Below are positions 26,923-35,367 of a stretch of DNA of 63,132 bases, piece by piece. A program made the position numbers and the translations under genes. Under the pieces are notes generated by a model. It saw nothing but the letters and a program-made list of their open reading frames with translations. It had not been told where the DNA came from and searched no databases. The stretch comes from DATMTS01 sp035564555. Lineage in GTDB: Bacteria > Actinomycetota > Actinomycetes > Actinomycetales > Microbacteriaceae. The stretch lies in contig DATMTS010000067.1 in NCBI GenBank assembly GCA_035564555.1, positions 1 through 63,132 on the forward strand, read 5' to 3'. The first letter of the stretch is position 1; every line of letters begins with the position of its first letter.

Positions 26923-27663
26923 TCATCCGTTGTCGACCGGATGCGGACTCAGCGTCAAGCGCCGCGCGACGACGGCTTCAGCCACCAGACCGATGCCGAG
27001 TTGATGGGCGCGAGCGTAAGTACGGATCAGCGCGAACGCGTCGGCGACCGAGATGCGGTTCAAGTAGCTCACGACGCCCTTGGCCTGCTCGATCACCACC
27101 CGGCTGTCGAGCGCGTGCTGCAACTGCTGGCGAACCTGCTCGCTCTCCTGGATGGTGCGCTCCTGCAGGATGCCGATGGTGGCCACATCGGCCAGCGCCT
27201 GCGCGGCGATCAGATCAAAGCTCGAAAGCTCGCCCCGCTTCTCGCGGAAGAGGTTGAGCGACCCGATCGTCGTCTCACGCAGCCGCAACGGCACGGCATG
27301 CACGGCGTGGATCCCCTGGGCCAGCGACTGGTCGCGGAACGACGGCCACTGCTCGGCGCCGGTGTCGATCTCGGGAAGCGAGACGGGCTTCCCCGTTCGA
27401 TAGCATTCGACGCACGGTCCGGCATCCGAGTTCAACTGCAGCAACTCGATGAGCTGGGTGCGCTCGTCGGACGACGCCACCACTTCGAGACGCCCGTCAC
27501 CCCCGACGAGCAGGATGCCGGCATCCGTCGCGTCGAGCAGTTCGATGCAACGTTCCACAAGACCCTGCAACAGGTCCACGACGTCGTAGCCCACGACGAG
27601 CGTGTCGGCGAGCGTCACCAGCGCGCGCAGCAGCCGTTCTTCTCGGTTCGTTTCGGTCGTCAT
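26923..27663 (-). CDS. GAF-ANTAR RNA-binding antiterminator, second copy
   Basis: A 246-aa regulator. A GAF sensor domain covers about 10-170. A C-terminal ANTAR domain (about 180-235) carries the RNA-binding pattern VVIEQAKGVVSYL and the aromatic/Ala positions ALIRTYARAH. ANTAR proteins bind paired hairpins in nascent RNA and prevent termination. ATG 27663 overlaps the preceding gene's stop by 4 nt. It is the last gene of a three-gene overlapping unit. Confidence 0.88.
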   Translation of the reverse strand: MTTETNREERLLRALVTLADTLVVGYDVVDLLQGLVERCIELLDATDAGILLVGGDGRLEVVASSDERTQLIELLQLNSDAGPCVECYRTGKPVSLPEIDTGAEQWPSFRDQSLAQGIHAVHAVPLRLRETTIGSLNLFREKRGELSSFDLIAAQALADVATIGILQERTIQESEQVRQQLQHALDSRVVIEQAKGVVSYLNRISVADAFALIRTYARAHQLGIGLVAEAVVARRLTLSPHPVDNG

Positions 27664-28358
27664 GGGCGATCGCTTTCGTCGAGGTCGCGCGCGAAGTCGA
27701 GCTTCCACTCGATCACGTCCTGAGCGACGTCGCTGAGGGAGCGCCCCGTGGCGAAAGCGTGCGCACGCAGGATCAGCGACGCATCGGCGGCCGAGACGTT
27801 CAGCTGCGCGAGCACCATGCCGGTGGCCTGATGGATGTGACGTCGCGAGTACTCGCTCTCCGGCTCCGCCGGCGCGTCCGGGTCGGCGGTGATGCGCGAG
27901 AAGATCTCCCGGGCGACCGAACGCGCCGCCTTGCTGGCGAGCAGTTGCGCCTCGTGGTTCTGATCTTCGCCGAACGCCAGGGCTGACGAACTGTACATGT
28001 CGACCACGCCGACGCTGAGTGGGCCGAGCAGCAAGGGGTAGGCGACGAGCCCGCGAATCGGCATCCCCTGGATGGCGTCGACGAATGCCGGCCACGTGTG
28101 ATCCGGGCGGGTGCGCAGATCCGCAGCGAGCACCGGGCGGCGCGTTCGGGAAGCATCCCAGCAGGGGCCCTCCCCCAGATCGAACTGCAACTCGTCCAGA
28201 CGCGCCGCGTTGATGTCGCTCGCGCAGATCGTCTCCGGCGCCATGAACGACCCGAGGGACGAGATGGCGGCACCCGTGACAGGCAGAGCTGCGAGGAACG
28301 GCGCGCAGTAGCGCGCGTTCACCGCGGCGCCGCCGCCGGCGGCGGAATCGGAACTCAC
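27660..28358 (-). CDS. GAF-ANTAR RNA-binding antiterminator, first copy
   Basis: A 232-aa protein with an N-terminal GAF-like domain (about 20-150) and a C-terminal ANTAR domain (HIHQATGMVLAQLNVSAADA, then LRAHAFATGRSLSDVA). It diverges strongly from its downstream neighbour, so the pair is not a recent duplication. GTG 28358 overlaps the membrane-protein stop (GTGA), and its own stop overlaps the next start. The ligand is unknown. Confidence 0.87.
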   Translation of the reverse strand: MSSDSAAGGGAAVNARYCAPFLAALPVTGAAISSLGSFMAPETICASDINAARLDELQFDLGEGPCWDASRTRRPVLAADLRTRPDHTWPAFVDAIQGMPIRGLVAYPLLLGPLSVGVVDMYSSSALAFGEDQNHEAQLLASKAARSVAREIFSRITADPDAPAEPESEYSRRHIHQATGMVLAQLNVSAADASLILRAHAFATGRSLSDVAQDVIEWKLDFARDLDESDRP

Positions 28359-29407
28359 GTCGCCTCCGCATCTGCCCGCTCGTCGAGCCTCCCTTCCAGA
28401 TTATCGGGGCGGGTGCGATCGGCAAGGGGCTGGCGCGGGGCGGGCGGTTGGAACTGCAGCGCGACGCCCACGATCGCCATGCCCGCGCCGAATAACAGCA
28501 GAGTGATGCCTGCGGCAATGAAGTAGGCGAATATCTCGCCCCACCCGAAGGCGGTGGACACGATCCAGTACATGTCAGCAGCGCCGATGCTCGTCAACAC
28601 GAATCCAGACCACGTGAACCAGCCCGCAATCCAGAGGAACCGCCAGCCGCCGATCGGCCGCCTGATTCCACGGGCAAGAACCATGCCGATGAAGACGCCC
28701 GATGCCGCAACTGAGAATCCGATGAGGCCCCAGATGAGGGGCGACTGCCCCCAGAGATCTGGAGGATACGAGTCGGAGAACGTGATTCCAAGATTGTAGA
28801 CGTCGAAGACAATGGCGACCAGCAGACCCGCTATCCCGAGCACCACGCCCACGGCACGTCGCCGCCGCGCGAGGTTCCGCAGCCCCTCTTGGGGGCCTTT
28901 GCGCCGGTCGGACAGCTCGGCGAGGCCGATCAGGCCGAGCAACGCTGCGGCTGCGATGGTGCCGACTCCGACGGGAAGCGACCACGAGAATCCGATCGAC
29001 TCCGGCTCGTTGTTCGCCCATGCCGCAGCCGTCAACGCTACGCCGAGCAGCGCGAACCAGACCGCGAGCCAGAGAGAAGGAGCACGGGCGGAATCCGTTC
29101 CGCGCACGTGGAGTGCAACGAGCCCCGCGACGACGCATCCCCACCCGACCACGAACACGACCGGGCCCAGCGTCAGCGGCGGGAAAACGCCGGCTGAAAG
29201 CACATCGGCGTACGTCGTATAGATCGCGACGTATCCGAGTGAGGCCGCGACGCCTCCCGCTGAGGATACCCAAGAGGCGGCCGCCGCGATGCGGCTCGAA
29301 CGGACCGCTGATTTCGTCGTGGATGATTCGGCGCGGTCGGCGGATGCCTCAGCCCTGTTGAGGTCGAAGAGGTGTTCACGCTCGTCTTCGCGTTGTTCGT
29401 CTGCCAC
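28355..29407 (-). CDS. Eight-helix membrane protein coupled to the GAF-ANTAR pair
   Basis: No named family is recognised. A charged N-terminus of about 45 residues precedes roughly eight hydrophobic helices and a charged, Pro-rich C-terminal tail. GTG 29407 is preferred since AAGGAA lies 5 nt upstream. An in-frame start at 29446 lacks one. The 4-nt overlap with the GAF-ANTAR gene suggests it acts as a membrane sensor or partner for those antiterminators, which is inference from coupling only. Confidence 0.72.
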   Translation of the reverse strand: MADEQREDEREHLFDLNRAEASADRAESSTTKSAVRSSRIAAAASWVSSAGGVAASLGYVAIYTTYADVLSAGVFPPLTLGPVVFVVGWGCVVAGLVALHVRGTDSARAPSLWLAVWFALLGVALTAAAWANNEPESIGFSWSLPVGVGTIAAAALLGLIGLAELSDRRKGPQEGLRNLARRRRAVGVVLGIAGLLVAIVFDVYNLGITFSDSYPPDLWGQSPLIWGLIGFSVAASGVFIGMVLARGIRRPIGGWRFLWIAGWFTWSGFVLTSIGAADMYWIVSTAFGWGEIFAYFIAAGITLLLFGAGMAIVGVALQFQPPAPRQPLADRTRPDNLEGRLDERADAEAT

Positions 29408-29523
29408 TCGCGTTCCTTGCCTCGAAAAGCACCTTTGCTGAGTCATCGGCGCCGCCGATTCAGTGTACGAGCGCGCCGGCTGCGGGAGGACGCGGCGATG
29501 ATCCCCGAATCAACGACCGCAAT

Positions 29524-30186
29524 TCAGCGCAATAACCCGTTCTCATAGGCGTGCGCCACGATCTGCACGCGTGAGGTGAGCGACAGCTTCGCCAGGATGC
29601 TTCGGATATGGCTTTTGACCGTCGCCTCGCTGATGTAAGCGGTCTGAGCGATGTCGGCGTTGCTGAGGCCACGCGCCGCGAACAGGAAGACCTCCTTCTC
29701 GCGCGCGGAGAGCACGGTGATGGAGTCGGCGACCGGCTCCCGGTGGTGCTGTGACGCCTGCGCCCGGATGATGTCGGCCGTGTCACTGGGCGCGATCACC
29801 GAGTGCCCTGCGTGGACTGTGCGGATCGAGGCGAGCACGAACTCCGGCGTGGTGTCCTTCATGATGAAGCCGTCGGCACCGGCATGGATCGCCCGAACGA
29901 CCGCCTCATCGCGTTGGAACGTCGTGAGCATGATGACCTTGGGCTGCGCCCCGCGGTTCTGCGAGCCGGCCACGATGCGCGCGGTCGCCTCGATGCCGTC
30001 GAGTACCGGCATCCGGATGTCCATCAACATGACATCCGGACGAGCCTGGCCGGCGAGAGTGACAGCCGCTTCTCCGTCGTGGGCTGCGCCCACGAACTGC
30101 AGGTCGGGCTGCGACTCGATGAGCATTTGGATGCCGGAGCAGAACAGTTGCTGGTCGTCGGCGATCGCGACTCGGATCGCACTCAC
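29524..30186 (-). CDS. NarL/LuxR-type response regulator
   Basis: A 220-aa two-component regulator. The receiver domain has Asp10-Asp11, the phosphoacceptor Asp56 (VMLMDIRMP) and the conserved Lys in MKD. The C-terminal LuxR helix-turn-helix is seen in LSAREKEVFLFAARGLSNADIA and SEATVKSHIRSIL. GTG 30186 overlaps the kinase stop by 4 nt, so the two are co-translated. Targets are unknown, and autoregulation is common in this class. Confidence 0.93.
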   Translation of the reverse strand: MSAIRVAIADDQQLFCSGIQMLIESQPDLQFVGAAHDGEAAVTLAGQARPDVMLMDIRMPVLDGIEATARIVAGSQNRGAQPKVIMLTTFQRDEAVVRAIHAGADGFIMKDTTPEFVLASIRTVHAGHSVIAPSDTADIIRAQASQHHREPVADSITVLSAREKEVFLFAARGLSNADIAQTAYISEATVKSHIRSILAKLSLTSRVQIVAHAYENGLLR

Positions 30187-32099
30187 CGCGGACCTGTTTC
30201 TGCTCCCGCCAAGGCGACCTCCGGCGGTACCTCCGGCGCATGTTCGACAACGGATGCCGTCGGCACGAATGCGGTGACCAGGTAACCGCCCGGCGTGTCT
30301 TCGTCCACGTCGGCGGTGAGCCAGCCACCGGCCAGCCGCGCACGTTCGCGCATGCCGTGGAGCCCACGACCGTGTCCGCGTTCGCCCACGTTCGCCTCCG
30401 GTCGGGGCCGCGGCTCCCCGCTTGAAGCGACCGTGACCGCCAGTCCCGGGCCACGCCAATCGAGCGTGAGTCGAGCAGTCGGCTTGGCGCCGGCATGTTT
30501 GAGTGCGTTCGTCAGGCTCTCCTGCGCAATGCGGTACACGGCCAGTTGTTGTCCGGGGGTGAGTGTCGCGGGGTCGCCGAAGTGGTCGACGGTCATGACC
30601 AAGCCCGCCCCGCGCATCCGCTCCACGAGTTCGCCCAGGTTCTCGAGAGTGGGATTCGAATGGCCGTCGGGATCCTCGACCAGCGACTCGATCAGCATCC
30701 GCACCTCGGCCAGTGACGTGCGGGCGGATGCCGCGATCCGTTCGAGCGATTCGCCGATCGCATCCGGCCGTCGCGGCCCGATGAAACGCGCGCCGTCGGC
30801 TTGCGCGATGATCACAGCCAGCGAATGCGCCATGATGTCGTGCACGTCCTGGGCGATGCGATCGCGTTCGCTGGCGACGACCAACTCGATCTCGGCAGAG
30901 TGGAGTTCGTCGACGGTTTCGCCGAGCTTCGCGTCGGCGGCTCGTTTCTGCTGCGATGCTCGCAGGCCGAAACCTATGAACCAGGCTGCTGAGGTGAGGA
31001 TCAGGCCGACCATGAGAACGCCCGCGAAGCTTCCGACGACGTTGGGAACCGAGATGCCGGCGCCGACCCATGATGTCCAGCCGTTATCTTGAGACAGCGC
31101 GGGAACAGTCATCAGCGTCGTAATGGCGGCGACATACCCGGTCGCGATCGGTAGGAAAAGCCAGCGGGTGCGCCCATCCGCCGTCGCGCTCACGATCAGA
31201 AAGGTGACGGGAACGGCCAAGTACACCGGCCAGGTCGTGGAACTGAACCGGGTGGGAATGCCGATGAGCTGGATCGCAAGCACGACGCCAGGGAGCGCGA
31301 CCGCCACCCGGGGATATTGCCGCGCCACTGCGATGGACGCCGCAAGAAGCCCGAGCGTGAACGGAAACGACGGCCACGGCCACGCGCCCGACCGACCGGC
31401 TTCCGCAATGATCCAGAACACGTAGAAGGCGACGGCGATGGCGGGCTCCAGCGCGGGCCGTAGGTGAAGCAGCACGCCTTCGATGCTGCCAATGCCCGAA
31501 CGCTCGGTTTCACCCGCGTGCGCGCGCGGCGCTGAGGCCACCTGGCGGAGCATACGCCCGAGGTACCAGAAGCCGAACGTGATCATCGCCGCCGCGCCGC
31601 CATAAACCGCGAGGTCCGGGATGAGGGCAATCGTCGACAGGTGCTTGCCGTTGGTCAATCCATCGATGCTGGTCCCGCTGAAGCGGGGAAGCACCAGTAG
31701 AGCCGAGACCACTCCCGCGTAAAGCACCAAGACGAACGGCGCAACGAAGCGCATCCGTCCGGTCGAATGGAGTCCGACGAGTGCGGCGAACACGAGCAGC
31801 ATCAGATAGGCCGGCCAGCCGTTCCAACTGAACCGGGCGGGCCAGAAAAGCAGTTGAAGGGCGAGAAGCGCGCCGACGACGACGAGTGAGGCACGGGTTG
31901 CAACGCGGCTGAGCGCGACGGCTGCCGCGAGGCCAACCGTGATCAGGCACGCGTACGGGGTTGTGAGTATGAACATGTCTGCACGCATCGGGACGAAGGT
32001 CACCAATGGGGCGCTGAACCCGAGGGCCCAGATGACCACGAGCGCGAGGCCGAGGATCGGCTCGATGAGCCAGCGACGATCAGCAGGAGCTTGGAGCAT
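30183..32099 (-). CDS. NarL-system sensor histidine kinase with duplicated membrane domain
   Basis: A 638-aa HisKA_3 kinase. The phosphorylated His420 lies in ERDRIAQDVHDIMAHSLAV, and the C-terminal HATPase region has YRIAQESLTNALKHA and GHGRGLHGMRERARLAGG. The N-terminal 385 residues are two consecutive, similar membrane modules (about 12-186 and 217-381). In the segments 82-99 and 277-294, 10 of 18 positions match (pattern QL...P.RFS...WP.YL). This is an unusually large sensor. It phosphorylates the overlapping response regulator. Confidence 0.93.
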   Translation of the reverse strand: MLQAPADRRWLIEPILGLALVVIWALGFSAPLVTFVPMRADMFILTTPYACLITVGLAAAVALSRVATRASLVVVGALLALQLLFWPARFSWNGWPAYLMLLVFAALVGLHSTGRMRFVAPFVLVLYAGVVSALLVLPRFSGTSIDGLTNGKHLSTIALIPDLAVYGGAAAMITFGFWYLGRMLRQVASAPRAHAGETERSGIGSIEGVLLHLRPALEPAIAVAFYVFWIIAEAGRSGAWPWPSFPFTLGLLAASIAVARQYPRVAVALPGVVLAIQLIGIPTRFSSTTWPVYLAVPVTFLIVSATADGRTRWLFLPIATGYVAAITTLMTVPALSQDNGWTSWVGAGISVPNVVGSFAGVLMVGLILTSAAWFIGFGLRASQQKRAADAKLGETVDELHSAEIELVVASERDRIAQDVHDIMAHSLAVIIAQADGARFIGPRRPDAIGESLERIAASARTSLAEVRMLIESLVEDPDGHSNPTLENLGELVERMRGAGLVMTVDHFGDPATLTPGQQLAVYRIAQESLTNALKHAGAKPTARLTLDWRGPGLAVTVASSGEPRPRPEANVGERGHGRGLHGMRERARLAGGWLTADVDEDTPGGYLVTAFVPTASVVEHAPEVPPEVALAGAETGPR

Positions 32100-32446
32100 C
32101 CCCCCACGCTAGAGCCGTGCGTCCGGCGCGAGGGCGAGTTGGCGTGCATTTCCTCCCAAAGGATGAGGGCGTCACGCCCACGGGCGGACGACAGCGCCCT
32201 GTCCGGGCCGCTTGGCTGGAGACATGAACAGTGAAAGCGCTCCACGGGCCGGAGTCGCCATAGACCCTACGGCCATCGCACTCCGCGGCACCTACGTCAT
32301 CGATCTGACGGCTTCGACGCGGTCGGACATTGCGGTGCCCGAGGCGGTGCAAGCCGTCGCATCCTGACCGGAGCGCGACGGCTTCGTGCGCCGACAGCGG
32401 GGCGACAGGCGGTCACTTCCGTAGCGAACGTCGAGCGTGTCGGGGC
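32100..32446. other. 347-bp spacer upstream of the sensor kinase
   Basis: Apart from the weak 47-codon frame at 32224-32367 I see no gene. The kinase promoter should lie near 32100-32200 but no good -35/-10 pair is obvious. Confidence 0.4.
32224..32367 (+). CDS. Possible 47-aa small protein or YceI-like remnant
   Basis: ATG 32224 has GGAG a few bases upstream and opens a 47-codon frame. The stretch LRGTYVIDLTAST loosely resembles the start of YceI-family domains (GTYxIDPxHS), but nothing of that fold follows before the stop. It could be a truncated remnant or chance. Confidence 0.25.
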   Translation: MNSESAPRAGVAIDPTAIALRGTYVIDLTASTRSDIAVPEAVQAVAS

Positions 32447-33052
32447 TCAACTCGGCCGGCGGTAGCGGATGTGCGTGGCCAGCGGCGAATGCAGCACCTC
32501 GACAGGCTCAAAGCCGAAAGATTGGACGCCGTCGAAGATCCGCTCGCCTGATCCGAGCAGAACGGGAGCGATGTCGAACGTGAACTCGTCGACGACACCG
32601 GCGGTGAGCGCCTGCCGCACGGTGGAGGCGCCTCCCGCAATGTCCACGCCGCCTTCGCCGGCGGTCTCACGCGCCCGCGCGTAGGCGGCGTCGAAGCCGT
32701 CGGTGACGAAGTGGAAGGTCGTCCCGCCCTCCATCTCGATCGGCTCTCGGGCGTGATGGGTCAGCACGAACACGGGTGCGTGATAGGGCGGTTCGGGCCC
32801 CCACCACCCGAGCCAGTCCATCTCCCACTCGCCACGGATCGGGCCGAACATGTTGCGGCCCATCAGATAGGCGCCGCGCGGTCGCATCAGCCAGCCGGCC
32901 GCGATCTCGTCGGCCTCGTTGGCACGCTCGTCGCCCAGGTGCCAACCATGGAGCTCCATTCCGCCTTTGCCGAGCGGATGCTCGCGACTCTGATCCGGCC
33001 CGGCGACGAAACCGTCGAGCGAGATCGACATGTGGCAGGTGGTGTCCGGCAT
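32447..33052 (-). CDS. RibD C-terminal/dihydrofolate-reductase-fold protein
   Basis: A 201-aa DHFR-like protein of the YyaP/YwjB group. It contains MSISLDGFVAGPDQS, AYLMGRNMFGPIRGEW, PVFVLTHHAREP and the late VDIAGGASTVRQALTAGVVDEF nucleotide-binding region. The reductase substrate is unknown for this group. AAAGGG lies 7 nt before ATG 33052. The frame extends to 33151 but without support. Confidence 0.9.
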   Translation of the reverse strand: MPDTTCHMSISLDGFVAGPDQSREHPLGKGGMELHGWHLGDERANEADEIAAGWLMRPRGAYLMGRNMFGPIRGEWEMDWLGWWGPEPPYHAPVFVLTHHAREPIEMEGGTTFHFVTDGFDAAYARARETAGEGGVDIAGGASTVRQALTAGVVDEFTFDIAPVLLGSGERIFDGVQSFGFEPVEVLHSPLATHIRYRRPS

Positions 33053-33209
33053 CCGCGACCCTTTCGAACATGCTCGCCACTGGCAAGCCGTGGCCCGCAA
33101 TCTACCCGAGGTCGATCGCAACTGAAAGCACCATCCGCGGCATGGCAGCACTCACCGCCGGTGGCCCGATCGCTGTCCTGCCTGCGTTGCGCCAGAGGAG
33201 CCCTTCCTG

Positions 33210-33551
33210 TCAGACGAGCGGATCGAACTGGAACGCGCGAACCTCCTGCCGGCAGCGGCAGGCAGCCGCGATCTTCGCGGCCCATTCCAGAGCGGCCTCG
33301 CGGGACGGTACGTCGAGGATGCAGAAGCCCCCGTCGAGCTCCCTGGTCTGCGGATAGGTGTCGTCGGTGACCGCGCCGTCGCCCGACACCAGCACGGGCT
33401 CGACGCTCTCATCGAGTCCTCCGGCGAAGACGAACACACCAGCATCCTTGGCCTCTTGGATGACAGCGTGCCCAGCGTCGGCCACCGCGGCCATCTCCTC
33501 GTCGGGAACGTCCATCGCCGCGTTGGGAAACGAAATCAGGTATTTGCTCAT
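33210..33551 (-). CDS. YCII-domain protein
   Basis: A 113-aa YCII-related (DGPF-type) protein, recognised by MSKYLISF, ELDGGFCILDVPSREAALEWA and a closing FQFDPLV. These small dimeric proteins are of unclear activity and often sit beside ECF sigma or DHFR-like genes, as here. GGGAGG precedes ATG 33551. It shares direction with the DHFR-fold gene 157 bp downstream. Confidence 0.87.
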   Translation of the reverse strand: MSKYLISFPNAAMDVPDEEMAAVADAGHAVIQEAKDAGVFVFAGGLDESVEPVLVSGDGAVTDDTYPQTRELDGGFCILDVPSREAALEWAAKIAAACRCRQEVRAFQFDPLV

Positions 33552-33828
33552 TCCACGCCTCCCCACCCGCGTCCGCGTGCCAGGCAGCGTAAGCGGATGT
33601 CTCGAGGGGGACTCTACTCGCTGGTTCGATACATCAGCGAGGGATGCTCGCTGACCCCGCCATGCGAGTTGATCCAGACGGTTCCGGCCTGGAGCAAGCA
33701 AGTCGATGGTCACGCGATCGCATGCTCTCCGTGCGCGCTGACTTCCGGAGAGCAGCGGCATCGTCTGGGATCCTCCGCGCCGGTGAGCGAGGCGCACAAC
33801 TCTGCTCGCGTCGCGCTACGCATGCTGG

Positions 33829-35313
33829 TCAGCCTCTGCTCGCTGCGCGCACCGATTCGTGAAGCCGCTTCGACGCCTTGTGTTGCCGGTCGGTCACCGA
33901 TCCCACGACGAACACGATGGGAACGATGCCGAGCAGGATGCCAGCCAGGGTGACGTCTCCTCCGATAAGGACGGTGAAGTTCGCGACAACCAGCCAGAGC
34001 ACCCCGATCAAGGCCGCGCCGGCGAGAATCGGCGCGACATAGTGTTGCCAGATCTTGCCGCGGATGCCATTGCGGGCGAAGTACGTGACGACGGCCGCAC
34101 AGCAGAGCACATACAGCGCGACGAGCGCGGCAACGGCAAGTCCGCTGAACCACGAGAAGAGTGTGAGCACGGGGTCGAGGTTGAAGATCGCGAACGGAGC
34201 GATCAAAACGACGGCGATCGTCGTCTGAACCCAGGCGGCGAACGACGGCGCCTGGTGCCGATTCGTGTGCGCGACCCGTCGAGGCAACGATCCCTGGCTG
34301 CCGAGCGCGTGGAGGTACCGGTTGATGCCGTTGTGGAAGGCGAGAATGCCGGCGAACAGCGATGTGATCAGCAGGATGCCGGCGACGATCCCCGCCCAAC
34401 CGCCGAGCATCCCGTCGAGAGCAGTGAACACGAACGATGTCGAGTCGCCAGAACTGACCGCCTTGTGCGCCGCTCCAACCGCCTTGCCCGCACCGTAGTA
34501 AGAGATGAACATCCACGACACGAAGCTGAAGAACAGCGCGATGATCGCCACCGACAGGTACGTCGCACGTGCAACCGTCCGCTTCGCGTCCTTTGCCTCG
34601 CCCGAGTAGATCGCGGTGGACTCGAATCCGAACATCGAGGCGACGGCGAACATGAGCGCAACGCCGGGCGCGCCCGCCAGCACGGAGCTCGGAGCGAAGC
34701 TGGCGGCGAGATCCAGTCTGCCGCCATGCGCCCCGCCGCCGGTGAAGAAGACATCGAGGGCGAAAGCGATCAGAATGGCGAACTCGAAACCGACCAGAAT
34801 CGCCAACACCCGGGCGCCGAGCTCGATATTGAGCGAGCCGAGCATTTGCACGATGGCGATGGTGATCAACACGGGCAGCCACCACGGAATCGTCAGCCCG
34901 AAATTCGCGAGCAAAGCCGACACACTGGCGCCGAACAAGCCGTACATGGCGGCCTGCACAGTGGCATACGCGAGTACTGCGAGCCACGCGGATCCGGTGC
35001 CGACACGCTTTCCGATGCCCGCACTGATGTATGCGTAGAAGGCGCCCTTGGCATCCACGTGTCGGCTCATCGCGATGAATCCGACGGCGAACAGGACGAT
35101 GACGATTCCGATGACCAGGTAGGCCCCGGGGGCTCCTGCGCCGTTGCCGAGCAGAATGGTCAGCGGGAGTGCCCCGGCGATGCCGGTCAGTGGCGCTTGT
35201 GCGGAAAGGACGAAGAACAAGATTCCGAGAACGCCGATAGCGCCCTGTCGGAGGGAGGTCGAGGGACCCGTTGGTTCTTCGACGACGGGAAGTGGGGTTG
35301 CTTGCTCGGTCAC
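33829..35313 (-). CDS. APC-superfamily amino acid/polyamine permease
   Basis: A 494-aa secondary transporter with about 12 helices and the APC opening GVLGILFFVLSAQAPLTGIAG. A conserved FGFESTAIYSGEAKD segment lies in the middle. The GTG start at 35313 has AAGGAG 7 nt upstream. It ends the cupin-amine oxidase-permease operon. The link with a flavin amine oxidase makes a polyamine or monoamine the likely substrate. Confidence 0.9.
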   Translation of the reverse strand: MTEQATPLPVVEEPTGPSTSLRQGAIGVLGILFFVLSAQAPLTGIAGALPLTILLGNGAGAPGAYLVIGIVIVLFAVGFIAMSRHVDAKGAFYAYISAGIGKRVGTGSAWLAVLAYATVQAAMYGLFGASVSALLANFGLTIPWWLPVLITIAIVQMLGSLNIELGARVLAILVGFEFAILIAFALDVFFTGGGAHGGRLDLAASFAPSSVLAGAPGVALMFAVASMFGFESTAIYSGEAKDAKRTVARATYLSVAIIALFFSFVSWMFISYYGAGKAVGAAHKAVSSGDSTSFVFTALDGMLGGWAGIVAGILLITSLFAGILAFHNGINRYLHALGSQGSLPRRVAHTNRHQAPSFAAWVQTTIAVVLIAPFAIFNLDPVLTLFSWFSGLAVAALVALYVLCCAAVVTYFARNGIRGKIWQHYVAPILAGAALIGVLWLVVANFTVLIGGDVTLAGILLGIVPIVFVVGSVTDRQHKASKRLHESVRAASRG

Positions 35314-35367
35314 TGCGATCTCCTTCGATCGGCCTGATGACGGTTCGGGTGGATTGATGTTGTTCGG

